From Globisporangium splendens (taxonomy: Eukaryota; Oomycota; Peronosporomycetes; Pythiales; Pythiaceae), in the NCBI GenBank assembly GCA_006386115.1, contig VFIW01000021.1, positions 310,001-374,000 of the forward strand: DNA of 64,000 bases. The letters run 5' to 3'. How positions within the stretch are numbered: position 1 is the stretch's first letter; each line of letters starts with the position of its first letter. The notes under the pieces are model-generated. The model did not search any database. It was not told the DNA's origin and saw only the letters and a list, made by a program, of their open reading frames with translations. Of the stretch, positions 10,510 through 19,925 are shown piece by piece. The translations under genes and the position numbers were made by a program.

Positions 10510-12537
10510 TTAGACAGTACAAAGTTGAGCCGATGCGAATGACGATACCGTCTCCGACTCATGGTTGGTATCTACTGTTTGCAACTCGGGCGCGTCCAAT
10601 GAACTTGTTTCTCCTTCGCGGTTCTCGATGAAATCCTCCGCCTCTGGATACAGGTCATAAAGGATGTGGTCCGAAGCGCTTTTGTCACCCAGGTTACTAT
10701 AGACAAACACCAGTTTGTCGAGACGCTCAGAGCTTAACCGATTCCGACGTTGTGATTGGATAAAGCTGTGTATGCTCCAGCTTCGCTCGCTGGCTGCCGA
10801 GGACGTCGGAATGGAGAGTACGTGCATCGCGATGCCTTTTACGGCAGGATAAGCAGTCGAGAACGACCACCAATCGAGTGGGCTGAACGTGGAGTGCTTC
10901 TCTTTCTCCTCGGTCGTCCAATTCATCTTTGCTTGTACAAACGATACCAGCTGCCGATGGACGTCATCTTTTGACACACCCTGAGGCAATCCAATGCGCT
11001 CCGCCAGCACAGCAGTGGAAGCGATGATGTTGATGTTGTCATCGCCGGAGGATGGAACGGGCTTGGACTGATCAAGTACGTACGCCGCTTTCATCGAGGT
11101 TGTGAACAAAAACTCCTTCCTTGACGTGGTCATCGCGTGGATCGCGCGCATAAGGTTAGCCTCGCCTGGTCCGACTGGCTTGCTGAAGGTATCATCGAGC
11201 CAGTTGAAAAGATGATTGATCATCGAGATGCAGCAATTGTCCTTCTCGAAAGTGGCCAGGCACTCGTTAATCGGTTTCACCACCTTTAGGACCAGCGACG
11301 CTCGCTGCCAAAACTCTGCATCCCCAACGATGTCTTTCACTTCCTTCAATAGAATTCCACTCCTCTGATACTTCAGAAGGAACTCTTCATCAGCGAACGT
11401 AGCCGCGATCACATTTCGGTTGTCGACGACACTCCTAATACACGCTTCGCACGAGTACCAACGCGTTGCTACTGGCATGGAAAGAGCACGCCGTCTATCG
11501 CCAGGTCCCTTCAGGCTCTTTTGCAGCGACCGAAAACGATCCAGAAGAGCATGCCGCTGCTTGACGAAGTTGGTCAATGATTTGGCACGATCGAGAACCC
11601 AGCTGAAGTACTCAAGCTTGAACACGTCCTTCATCAGCAAATTCATCGCGTGGGACGCGCATCCATTGCAGATCAGACCGCGACCCGACCCTTCTAGCTT
11701 TTTCCAGGCGCTTTTCATTTTGGCAGCGTTGTCGGTTACAACTGCGCGCACGATTTTGCGCCCAAGTACCGCATCAATCTCGTCAATGACGTGTAAGATC
11801 TGGTCAGCGATGTAGTCAGCGTCGTGGGACGATTCACCAGTCGCAAACGGCTTCCAGAAGATTGGTTTGATGAAGGGATTGGCGAGAATGTAGTTGATAA
11901 TGCTCTCATTTTGTCGGCTTGACCAGCCATCTGTGACGATGCAAAGGGACTTTGTGGACCCCAATCCCTTCAAAACACTCTCGCGCTCACTCTTGTACAC
12001 CTGGTCGAGCAACTCGCCAACGACCTGAAATCGTGACGGTACATCATTCTCATCGTCGAACATGGCGCGAAAATACTTGTCTTCAACGACACGAAAAGCC
12101 ACTCCAGTCGCAATAATGGCTCTGGCTACTGCCAAATGTCGCTCTGCGCGTGTGCGCCTCTTGGTCGTGGGCGGGCGAGGGCTCCGGTGGCTAGACTTGC
12201 TTGAAGTCTGGAAGAGGCGCTTGGTGATGGTTCGGGGGGAAGGGGTCTGGGTGTTGGAGTGGCGCTGGATGGACGGCGTTTGGTTCACCATCCTGTTCTT
12301 CACGAATTGCCTCAGCTCTTTCTCCTTCTCCTTTTTCTTGTGGAGTGCGATCCACTTTTGATTGTCTACGCTTGTTAATCCAGGGCAGACTGTCGCATGG
12401 GGGAGCATATTACGCGACTGAGCGTTGACGATGAGTATTGAGCAAAACTTGCACTTCACATCAGGCTGCCCTTTGCCTTGACCAATTTCAACGTCTTCTT
12501 CGTACAGCGACCATATCTCGCCTCGGGGTCGCCCCAT
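10510..12537 (-). CDS. hAT-family transposase (BED finger, RNase-H-like core, hATC domain)
   Basis: An uninterrupted 675-residue frame. Residues about 10-55 form a BED-type zinc finger (CKFC ... H-x5-C). A basic Ser/Thr/Pro-rich linker follows. The RNase-H-like core contains LCIVTDGWSS (first acidic residue), AVVTDNAAKMKSAW and CNGCASHAMNLLMKD (C-x2-H with the second acidic region), as in DUF659/hAT transposases. The end holds the hATC dimerisation motif, ISIPTSSAASERSWS-like with the E-R-x-[WF]-S signature. The encoded enzyme cuts and pastes the element through its terminal repeats. The reading frame is intact. The gene lies near the right end, with its start 300 bp inside the right terminal repeat. 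Confidence 0.93.
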   Translation of the reverse strand: MGRPRGEIWSLYEEDVEIGQGKGQPDVKCKFCSILIVNAQSRNMLPHATVCPGLTSVDNQKWIALHKKKEKEKELRQFVKNRMVNQTPSIQRHSNTQTPSPRTITKRLFQTSSKSSHRSPRPPTTKRRTRAERHLAVARAIIATGVAFRVVEDKYFRAMFDDENDVPSRFQVVGELLDQVYKSERESVLKGLGSTKSLCIVTDGWSSRQNESIINYILANPFIKPIFWKPFATGESSHDADYIADQILHVIDEIDAVLGRKIVRAVVTDNAAKMKSAWKKLEGSGRGLICNGCASHAMNLLMKDVFKLEYFSWVLDRAKSLTNFVKQRHALLDRFRSLQKSLKGPGDRRRALSMPVATRWYSCEACIRSVVDNRNVIAATFADEEFLLKYQRSGILLKEVKDIVGDAEFWQRASLVLKVVKPINECLATFEKDNCCISMINHLFNWLDDTFSKPVGPGEANLMRAIHAMTTSRKEFLFTTSMKAAYVLDQSKPVPSSGDDNINIIASTAVLAERIGLPQGVSKDDVHRQLVSFVQAKMNWTTEEKEKHSTFSPLDWWSFSTAYPAVKGIAMHVLSIPTSSAASERSWSIHSFIQSQRRNRLSSERLDKLVFVYSNLGDKSASDHILYDLYPEAEDFIENREGETSSLDAPELQTVDTNHESETVSSFASAQLCTV

Positions 12538-12568
12538 GATGAAAGTCTAGCACGCACCAGCCGAGTAC

Positions 12569-12666
12569 GAGCGCGGCGCCGCCGATCAACACGAGCACGG
12601 CGCCGCCAATCAACACGAGCGCGCCGTCGCCGATCAACACGAGCACGGTGCCGCCGAGACCAATAC
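12569..12666 (+). repeat. 24-bp GC-rich tandem repeat, about four copies
   Basis: Units of about 24 bp built on GAGCACGGCGCCGCC plus ATCAACAC are repeated at 12569, 12593, 12617 and 12641, the last with two extra bases. They lie just upstream of the transposase start, between it and the right subterminal region. Confidence 0.8.
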
Positions 12667-12808
12667 GAACGCGGCCGCCGCCGAACCGAGAAAGAATGAC
12701 CCAAAGGGGGCTTTGTTTTTCTTTCCCCATTTGTGACCGCTGATTTGTTTTTCACGCGTTAAAAACTTTTCAAAAACTGTTTCAAACAATTTTTAACGAA
12801 ATGTGAAT

Positions 12809-12838
12809 TTAACACGATGTGAAAAACTCTCAACACTA
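12809..12838 (-). repeat. hAT right terminal inverted repeat
   Basis: Read inwards on the minus strand it begins TAGTGTTGAGAGTTTTTCAC, identical to the left end over the first 11 bases. The 8-bp target duplication AACCTAAC follows at 12839-12846. Confidence 0.9.
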
Positions 12839-12999
12839 AACCTAACAGTGTGCCTCCTACCAACAAGTTCGAATTGATATGCGCGCGTCGCCGTTCCCCG
12901 CGTAAACGTCGATAGTGGCGCCAAAACAGGCGCGTGCATTGCAATAGCCCTCCCATTTTCCCTGTCATTCGCTCGACTGACAAGCGACGGACGCACGCG
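12839..12999. promoter_or_regulatory. RAD18-side half of the divergent promoter, with right hAT target duplication
   Basis: AACCTAAC at 12839-12846 duplicates 7199-7206. The remaining 153 bp lead to the RAD18-like ATG and form its proximal promoter and 5' UTR. Confidence 0.65.
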
Positions 13000-14782
13000 A
13001 TGGACTTTGTGGGCGACGACGGTGCCGCCGCCGAGGACATGCACGAGTGGGAGTGGCCGCGCCACTGTGCCGAGCTGCGCGACATGGAGAACCTGCTGCG
13101 GTGCCAGATTTGCGGCGACTTCTTCCATGGACCTGTGCTGCTGCCGTGCAGCCACGCGTTCTGCTCCGAGTGCGTGCGCAAGTACCTGCAGACCCGCGGC
13201 GCGCACGACGGCTGCTGTCCCGAGTGCAAGCAGCCGTGTGCACCGCGGGACTTGATCGCGAACCGCGCGCTCGAGAAGGTTGCGCTGCTGTTCAAGCAGA
13301 TGAAACCCAAGCTGCTGCCGCAGGTAAGCGGTGGTGACGGAGCAGGAATTGAAGAGAAGAAAGAAGCGCCGACGCCAGGAAGAGCGATGCGCCATCAGAT
13401 CAATGCAGCGAATGGTGGGAGCGGTGCTGGTAAAGATGGGAAAGCAGCGGTGATCCGTCCGATGCCACTAATGTCGTACAACGTCATGAAAGACAAAGAG
13501 GTGCGTGTGTGCCGCCACTGTAATTCGTGCTGATGGGATACCGTCGCCAGCAATGCTCACACCAACGTGTTTGTGCTTCAATACATACTGATGGATGTGG
13601 GGTATGAATGCAGATCCGCAAGCTGCTGGAGTCGATCGGTATTCGCCTGCCGCTGAAAAACCGTGATGAGATCATCCAAATTCACAAAGAGGTACGCACA
13701 TACATGAGAGTGCTGTGTGTGTACCGCATTCTATTGGCTTTGAGTGACTTGTGTGCCTCGTGTTCTGCTAGTACGTGCTGCTGTACAATGCGCAAACAGA
13801 TTCGTGCAACCCCAAGTCTGTTGCCAAGCTGCGCGACGAAGTGATTCGGAACCATCGCCTGCGCCAGCAGGAGAAGCAGCAGGCCGCCGAGCTCGCCAAG
13901 AGACAGCAGCACACGAATGCGTCCCCGTCGGCGCATTTGACATCGCAGATGAAAGCCAACTTTGAGCGCCTCAAGCAGGAGATCGCGGCACGCAAGGCTA
14001 ATCCACAACCGCCACAACCGGTAGCGACCAGTGCTTCACAGACTTCGGACGACATGGCGACGGCACTCTCGGATACCAGCACGGCATCGATCGGTTTGAA
14101 TAACGGAGCACCAACCGTGGGCATCTGGCGCCACGTGTACTCGCTGAACAACAAGAAAGAGTTCTACATCAACTCTGTCACGAATGAGATCCGCGTTGAG
14201 CGTCCGCCCGAGTTCATTCAGCAGCAGAATCCGAAAAATCGTTACGACGATGACGATGACGACTTTTTGACTGCCGACACGTCCTCAGAAGGAGGGCGAG
14301 CGCTGCAGAATCATTCGGTAGACTTGACGGCGGACGACGCTGACTTCGAGCAGCCACAACAGCAACAGAAGCGACGTCGCTCTCCGTTATCTGACAACAA
14401 GGACGTTGAGATTGTAAAACCGCTGCCGCCGCCGTCAAGCGCTTCAAAGAGTGCGACCCGAAGCAACGGCAAGCGTCCTGCGGGCTTCTTCTCACCCGAA
14501 ATGTCGAGTGCGACCCAGGATCTCTCACTCTCCGACGATGGTGGCGCAAGCGACGGTGACCTTGCGGTCGGAGCAGCAGCTGCAGCAGCGCTGAGTGCGA
14601 GCTACAGCTCCGAAGCTGCTGCTGTCGAAGACACGAAATGGGATTGCCCTCGGTGTACGCTGGTGAACGAAACGAGCTCGAGTGTGTGCGAAGCCTGTGG
14701 ATACGAAGCGAAGCCGCAGCAGCCGTCAGCGCGCAAACGACAGCGTAAAATGCAGTTCCAGAGCAAGATCTCGTTAGGGTGA
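13000..14782 (+). CDS. RAD18: RAD18-like RING E3 ubiquitin ligase with SAP, WW-like and RanBP2-type finger
   Basis: Three exons: 13000-13500, 13614-13691, 13772-14782, giving 529 residues. The order is RING C3HC4 at about residues 35-80 (LRCQICGDFF ... CSHAFCSECV ... CCPECKQP); the RAD18 stretch PLMSYNVMKDKE running across the first splice into a SAP-like motif (IRKLLESIGIRLPLKNRDEIIQIHKEYVLLYNAQ is the usual RAD18 form); a Gln-rich coiled segment; a WW-like motif (WRHVYSLNNKKEFYINSVTNE ... PP); acidic and basic low-complexity sequence; and a RanBP2-type finger (WDCPRCTLVN ... VCEACGYE) before a basic tail. RAD18 with RAD6 mono-ubiquitinates PCNA for translesion synthesis. The UBZ finger of animal RAD18 is not seen; the RanBP2-type finger may replace it. 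A possible extra intron at 13324 would remove only linker. Confidence 0.85.
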
Positions 14783-14918
14783 GAGCTGTTGGATACAGGG
14801 CACAGACAGCATGGTCTTTTTGTTGGTGTGAATATATTATTATGGGGCAACAATAATCATGCAAACATACCGCGCAGTGTGCTTCACAGCCATGCAAAGA
14901 GGTGAGGCTTGCTTTGTT

Positions 14919-15143
14919 TCAGGACAGCAGCGCTTTGAACTCGTCGTACTCGATCTCGCCGCTGTTGTCATTGTCTACCTCGGCGATCATCTGGAAGAGC
15001 TCTTCGTCCGTGGGCTTCTGACCCATGGCTTCGAGCACCTTCGAGAGCTCGTACTTGTCGATCGTACCGCTGCCGTCCTTATCGAAGTGCACGAAGGACT
15101 CGCGGCACGCGTCGATCTCTTCTTGGGTCAGGATCATCGCCAT
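14919..15143 (-). CDS. Small calmodulin-like protein with two EF-hands
   Basis: A single 74-residue frame with two canonical EF-hand loops: residues 21-32 (D-K-D-G-S-G-T-I-D-K-Y-E) and 57-68 (D-N-D-N-S-G-E-I-E-Y-D-E), each with the 1, 3, 5, 7, 9 and 12 ligands in place. This is half a calmodulin, the size of parvulin-like or half-calmodulin regulators. It should bind Ca2+ and a target helix. A 5' UTR intron or short upstream exon is possible (ACAG at about 15160). It converges on the RAD18-like gene with 136 bp between the stop codons. Confidence 0.85.
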   Translation of the reverse strand: MAMILTQEEIDACRESFVHFDKDGSGTIDKYELSKVLEAMGQKPTDEELFQMIAEVDNDNSGEIEYDEFKALLS

Positions 15144-15470
15144 GGCTGTCTGTGTCTGTATACCGAAAATAATAATAATACAGTGAAACTAAGTCCAAGT
15201 CCTCAAAAGACGCGTCTTTTCACGACCCACTTGCATGATGACGACACAACAAAGCTAGTCCTCAATGGAAACAGGTTCATCATGAACACATTTATAAAAA
15301 ATCGTTAACTGCGAGCTCTTTTCCTCTTGTTCTTCGTTGCCATCTTCGCTTTCTCTCTTTTGCCTCACATCTGCTCTCGATATGCACAAACAAAAATCCT
15401 TTGTTCCCACTTGATACTGTCTTCAGTCTTTTCTCGCGCCGTCGTAGCCAATCAGTCTGCTCATATGCAC
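15144..15470. other. Intergenic, upstream of the EF-hand gene
   Basis: A 327-bp gap between two minus-strand genes, holding the EF-hand promoter and the 3' end of the SYLF gene. It contains an ATT/AATAAT run near 15167-15180. Nothing else is recognised. Confidence 0.5.
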
Positions 15471-17254
15471 TTACACCTTTAGAAGCAGCACGTCGCGGCA
15501 GTACATAGTCTACAATGGCACAGATAAACACAACCGTTAGCATCCATTATTTCATGCCACCACTAAAACGCACACATAACATGAAGAAGATACGTACCCA
15601 GAGACGTTCTCGCTTGTCTTGCGTCGGCAGCAAGCGCACCAGTTGCGGCACCAGTTCTTTCAAAAGTTGCTTCGAGCAAATAGAGCTAATGTAACTGTAG
15701 AACGCGTCAAGCGACATCGCATCTTGGCCGAAGAGACGGCAGTTGTCCTTGAAAGTTTGCAGATTCGCGTATGGACAGTGTGTCGTGATGAAATTCATCA
15801 CTTGCGTGTACACTTCCTTCGTTTCAGCACCAACTGCAGCCGGCGGGAGCGGTGGCACTTGCTGCGCGGGGTGTTGCACTGGTGCAGGCGCTGGTGCACT
15901 AGCGTACGACGACGAAGTGTACGTCGGCTGTGGCTGCACATACGTACTTGACGCACTTGGCGCAGGATACGACGTGTACTTCAGCGCTGGGTTCGTTGGA
16001 TGCATGTGGGTCGATGGTGCTGGACCAGTCTGGACCGGAGGTTGTTGCACAGGCGCAGACGCATACTGGTTGTACGCGGTCGATGCCGCATATCCACCCG
16101 CTGCAGCAGCAGGTGCACCTGCATATCCTCCGTTATTCGCGGCATAACCACTCGAAGGTGCGGCCGCGTACCCACCCGCAGCATTCGCCGCATAAGACGT
16201 AGCCGCAGGTTGCGGTGCGCTTTTCTGTTGGGAGAACTGCGCGTACAGCTCTCTTTCCGACTTGTAGGAACTGTAGCGGCGAAGTCGAGGGTCATCAGCG
16301 AGCGGAGCCGCTGTCGTTGGCGCAGCATGAGCCGAACTTCGCTGCTGGTCAAACGACGAACGGCTGCTGGACGACGATGTGGTGGTAGTGGGACCAGTCG
16401 AGAACGATCCACGCGAGTTGGACGACGACGACGAAGCGCTGTGGTTGAGACTCCGAGCGCTGGAGCCTTGACCGTAGCTTCCGTATACAGGGTACTAATG
16501 ACAAAACAAAAAACCAATCGATAATTAGAAACGTCCAGCAGTTGCATCCAAGTATGATAAAGGCGTTTTCTAAACGTACCGTTCCTGGAGCGGTCCCTGC
16601 CGTATCGTTCGAAGCGACGCGTCGAATCGCTTCGTAGAGCGCGTCGCACGTGCCCGTCGGCGGTTGCACATGGCCGTTCAAAATCTCCATTGGCGTCACG
16701 TCGCGTCCATAAAACTTGCGGTTCATATCTCCGCGCACAAGGATCGTCGAGCCGTGCAGACCCACACCTGCGAAGATGCCCTTAGCGTGACTGTACGTAA
16801 AATTGCCGCTAAGTCCACCGCTACCAGCGTTCATGCTCGCGCCAGCTGCGCGTCCTACTGGCCCAACGGCCAAATCGAGACCCGCGCCGACGGACACCTG
16901 CGTGCCCTTCTTGAACGTGGCCAACGCAGACTCCGAGCCGAGTACGATCATGAAGTCGATGATCTCACCACCGATCTCGGCGCCAAAGCCGACACCGGCC
17001 GTACCGATGCCCGACGGCGGCGACCATGAACCGTCCTCCATGCGCGCGATCACGATGCCCGTGCCGAGCTTGCCCGTCCAGATGAGCCCAGCCTTGACGA
17101 CCGTGAGGAACGCGAGCCCGGCACAGTTGCGCACGAGCTCGACGGGGATCGCGCTGTCGGCGTCCACGCGCGAGTCGAAGAACGCGTTGATGATGTTGGC
17201 CGCCTTCTGGACCTCCTTCTCCATGGACGACGAGTACGGCTTGTTGAGCACCAT
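15471..17254 (-). CDS. SYLF (Ysc84)-domain protein with Ala/Tyr/Ser-rich linker and helical C-terminal domain
   Basis: Three exons: 17254-16580, 16494-15598, 15509-15471, giving 536 residues; the last exon is only 13 codons including the stop. Exon 1 is a SYLF domain: KAANIINAFFDS, NCAGLAFLTVVKAG, GSWSPPSGIGTAGVGFGAEIGG, DFMIVL, GAGLDLAVGPVGRAA, SHAKGIFAGVGLHGS. These proteins bind phosphoinositides and act at membranes and the actin cytoskeleton (Ysc84, SH3YL1). Residues 226 to about 430 are a low-complexity Ser/Ala/Tyr/Pro linker with YAA/YAS repeats. The final 90 residues (YTQVMNFITTHCPYANLQTFKDNC, LFGQDAMSLDAFYSYI, LLKELVPQLVRLLPTQDKRERLW) resemble the C-terminal helical module of ZNF598/Hel2-type proteins. 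The 39-nt last exon is the least certain part. Confidence 0.8.
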
Positions 17255-18103
17255 CTTGACTCCAATACACAGACACACAGTCTTCCACTCTCGCCTGCTT
17301 CTTGCTTTATGGAAGAAAAGAATGCAACGAACACACACAAAGTGGATGGATGGGGCCACTATTCGAGTCACCAAATGCATGTCGCGGGTGCAGGAAAATT
17401 CGCAAAACACGGTGATGAAATGGATGCTGGTCGACCACACGACAGTTCCAAAACAAGGCAAACTCCTGCTGTTTGTACAGAAAGAAGGCGAGAGTGTCCT
17501 TGAATCTCGCTCGGTTTGTCATCAACATCTTCTAGGGTTTATCATCGGGCAGGATGGATGGAGGAGGGGGTACTATTTATAGTTTCCTTGTGCGATGGCG
17601 ATGATGGCTGGTGTGACGATGAGACTCGTCATAATCGAGCCTCTCGGCTGTTGAATGCCGCAATCGACGCAATCGGCGCATTCCGCGATGTCGACGGTCG
17701 CTCACTTTGGCTCTTTCTAGAAAGAGTGCAAGTGAGCGCCTAGCAGCAGCAGCATTCTTCAACTTGTATCACAAGAGCGTCAATCCCTGCGCCGCCGCAT
17801 TGAACAAATATCCGTGACAAGATCGTGTCATCTCTTCCAAACCAGTCTCGGGTCGGGTCCATCCTTGGCAAAAGCCATGTTCTAGTTTCCTCATAAAACC
17901 CGACCCGTGATGGTGGCCGCACTTTTATTAATCTTGGTGTTTCTATGCTACCGTCTGATCCCCTTAGTAGTGGCCCCTGTTCTCGACCCGTCTGTCTTGT
18001 GTTGCGCACATGGGTTTGCCCACCCGCCTCCTCCTCACCCCACCCCACATCTTTACCCCCCAGACCCAAGCAGCTTCTGTGGCCGCCCCCAATTGGAAGA
18101 AGT
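17255..18103. other. Divergent intergenic region between SYLF and aldolase genes
   Basis: Contains the SYLF promoter on the left and the aldolase upstream region on the right. The right half is strongly pyrimidine-rich on the plus strand (C/T runs from 17960 to 18060). No coding features are recognised. Confidence 0.5.
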
Positions 18104-18122
18104 GCTCATTTCGCAACTTTCC
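18104..18122 (+). promoter_or_regulatory. Oomycete Inr-type core promoter of the aldolase gene
   Basis: GCTCATTTCGCAACTTTCC at 18104-18122 closely fits the known oomycete initiator consensus (GCTCATT-Y-Y-N-C-A-W-TTT, with one difference in the last part). It is 56-74 nt upstream of the ATG, a normal oomycete 5' UTR length. Transcription would start at the CA within the motif. Confidence 0.8.
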
Positions 18123-18177
18123 TCGTCGGAAACACTCGCTTCTCCTCTCTCCTCCTCTTCAAGTGTCAACGCTAACC

Positions 18178-19254
18178 ATGGGTCTCTTGGATATCGTGCC
18201 AACCGGCGTGCTCAACGGCGAAGACGTCGTCAAGGTGTACAAGTACGCGCAGGAGCACAACTTTGCCATCCCTGCCGTCAACGTCACCTCGTCCAGCACC
18301 GTGAACGCGGCGTTGCAGGCGGCGCGTGACATTCGCTCGCCAATCATCGTGCAGGCGTCGAACGGCGGTTCGGCGTTCTACGCTGGCAAGGGCATCGACA
18401 ACAAGAACCAGGAAGCGTCGATCCTTGGGTCCATTGCCATGGCTCACCACGTGCGCACGGTCGCCAAGCACTACAACATCCCAGTGATCCTCCACTCGGA
18501 CCACTGCGCCAAGAAGCTCTTGCCATGGTACGATGGTATGTTGAAGGCCGACGAAGAGTACTTCGCCACCCACGGCGTGCCACTCTTCAGCTCGCACATG
18601 CTCGACTTGTCGGAAGAATCGCTTGAAGAGAACGTGTCGATCTCGAAGGAGTACTTCAAGCGCATGGCCAAGCTCGGTTTGATCTTGGAAATCGAGCTCG
18701 GTATCACCGGCGGTGAAGAAGATGGTGTTGACAACTCGAACGTTGACAACGCGTCGTTGTACTCGCAGCCATCGGACATCTTGTTCGCCTACAACGAGCT
18801 CTCGGAAGTGTCGCCATACTTCACCATCGCCGCTGCCTTCGGCAACGTGCACGGTGTGTACAAGCCAGGCAACGTGAAGCTCCACCCAGAGATCTTGGGC
18901 GACTTCCAGGCCCACGTGAGCGCTCAAGTGGCCAAGGACAGCAAGAAGCCAGTGTTCTTCGTGTTTCACGGCGGTTCGGGCTCGACCGAAGCGGAGATCC
19001 AGACGGCCGTGTCGAACGGTGTGGTCAAGATGAACATTGATACCGACACCCAGTGGGCGTACTGGAACGGTCTCCGCAAGTTCTACGAGTCGAAGAAGGA
19101 CTACTTGCAAGGCCAGATCGGCAACCCAGAGGGCGCCGACAAGCCAAACAAGAAGTACTACGACCCTCGTGTGTGGGTGCGCAAGTCGGAGGAAGAGATG
19201 ATTGTGCGTCTCCACGAAGCGTTCCGCAACTTGAACTCGGCTGGCGTCCTCTAA
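18178..19254 (+). CDS. FBA: Class II fructose-bisphosphate aldolase
   Basis: A single exon of 358 residues, equal in size to bacterial FbaA (359). It cleaves fructose-1,6-bisphosphate to DHAP and glyceraldehyde-3-phosphate in glycolysis and gluconeogenesis, using a metal ion. Key blocks: HSDHC at 106-110 (catalytic Asp and Zn-binding His), LEIELGITGGEEDG (the loop with the conserved glutamates), FGNVHGVYKPGNV (second Zn His), FHGGSGS (third Zn His and phosphate loop) and NIDTDTQWA (phosphate-binding end). The ATG at 18178 starts MGLLDIVPTGVL; the frame above it has another ATG but lies in the leader next to the Inr. Codon use is strongly biased to C- and G-ending codons, as in highly expressed oomycete genes. 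Confidence 0.97.
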   Translation: MGLLDIVPTGVLNGEDVVKVYKYAQEHNFAIPAVNVTSSSTVNAALQAARDIRSPIIVQASNGGSAFYAGKGIDNKNQEASILGSIAMAHHVRTVAKHYNIPVILHSDHCAKKLLPWYDGMLKADEEYFATHGVPLFSSHMLDLSEESLEENVSISKEYFKRMAKLGLILEIELGITGGEEDGVDNSNVDNASLYSQPSDILFAYNELSEVSPYFTIAAAFGNVHGVYKPGNVKLHPEILGDFQAHVSAQVAKDSKKPVFFVFHGGSGSTEAEIQTAVSNGVVKMNIDTDTQWAYWNGLRKFYESKKDYLQGQIGNPEGADKPNKKYYDPRVWVRKSEEEMIVRLHEAFRNLNSAGVL

Positions 19255-19925
19255 ATGGCTTCCGCTCTGACGTCGTTTGCTTCTTTTAGTGCCGTCTTCT
19301 AACCCACAACAACAACATTGTTATTCTTTTTTTTTTTCCATCACCTTTGCATCGTTGCCATCGTGCAATATGAACATTGCAACTCTTGATGACATCTTGC
19401 ACAAAACGTGTCGAATTGCATGACAACTTTTTTGCACAGAGCACTGCAGCAAAGCATTGTTGCATTCGGTTTCTGCTCATTTGGACAAAGACGCTGCGCT
19501 TATTGCGTGAATGCAGTGCTCGTTCTTCGTGGCGTTGCTTCCACCCATTTCTCGTGCCACTGCAGCGATGAGAGCGCATCGAAGCTGCCAAGATCCTCCC
19601 ATCGTCATTCTGCACTACGTTGCGCATTCAGTCGACGCGAAGCACCCATGTCGGTTAATTGTTGAAAAGACTTCCACCAAGATTCATCACAAAACAAGGG
19701 TACACTTGTCAAGGTGCTTTTGACAAAATAGGGTGACATCGGCGGCAATCTCAAAGCGACACAAGGTGAACCCTTTGGAAAGCCACGCACTGAAGGACGC
19801 GACGCCTCACAGCAGCAGAAGGAGAAGGAGACCCACTGCGAATATCCGAATATCTGCACTGGGGTGAGGAGCAGTTTGCATATCCCAGGCACCTCTACAC
19901 TCGCTTATACGCATCAGCCGCCACG
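19255..19925. other. Intergenic, aldolase 3' end and DNAAF1 upstream region
   Basis: Contains a T-rich stretch at 19320-19337 that may belong to the aldolase 3' UTR. No frame here shows a recognisable domain. Confidence 0.5.

Larger units (their letters stand above)
7207..12838 (-). mobile_element. hAT DNA transposon (5632 bp) carrying transposase and captured host gene pieces
   Basis: The two ends are inverted: TAGTGTTGAGA reads inwards from 7207 and from 12838. Perfect 8-bp duplications AACCTAAC lie just outside (7199-7206 and 12839-12846), the length expected for hAT elements. Both subterminal zones are packed with GTTAAAAAC/CTGT-like short repeats, typical transposase binding regions. 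Inside, one minus-strand gene encodes a full hAT transposase (10510-12537). The rest, 7330-10480, is unrelated to transposition: an ankyrin pseudogene, an aminotransferase fragment and unassigned decayed coding sequence. The nearly intact transposase and perfect duplication suggest a fairly recent, possibly autonomous, insertion. Confidence 0.92.

Noticed and set aside
13324..13500. Possible intron in RAD18 exon 1 starting GTAAGC at 13324
   Set aside because: The sequence stays open and leads into the conserved SYNVMKDKE stretch before the donor at 13501, so it is kept as coding.
18172..19215. 347-codon minus-strand frame opposite the aldolase
   Set aside because: A shadow produced by the strong codon bias of the aldolase gene. 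It lies wholly inside the sense CDS, unlike the Gypsy antisense ORFs, which extend well beyond pol.
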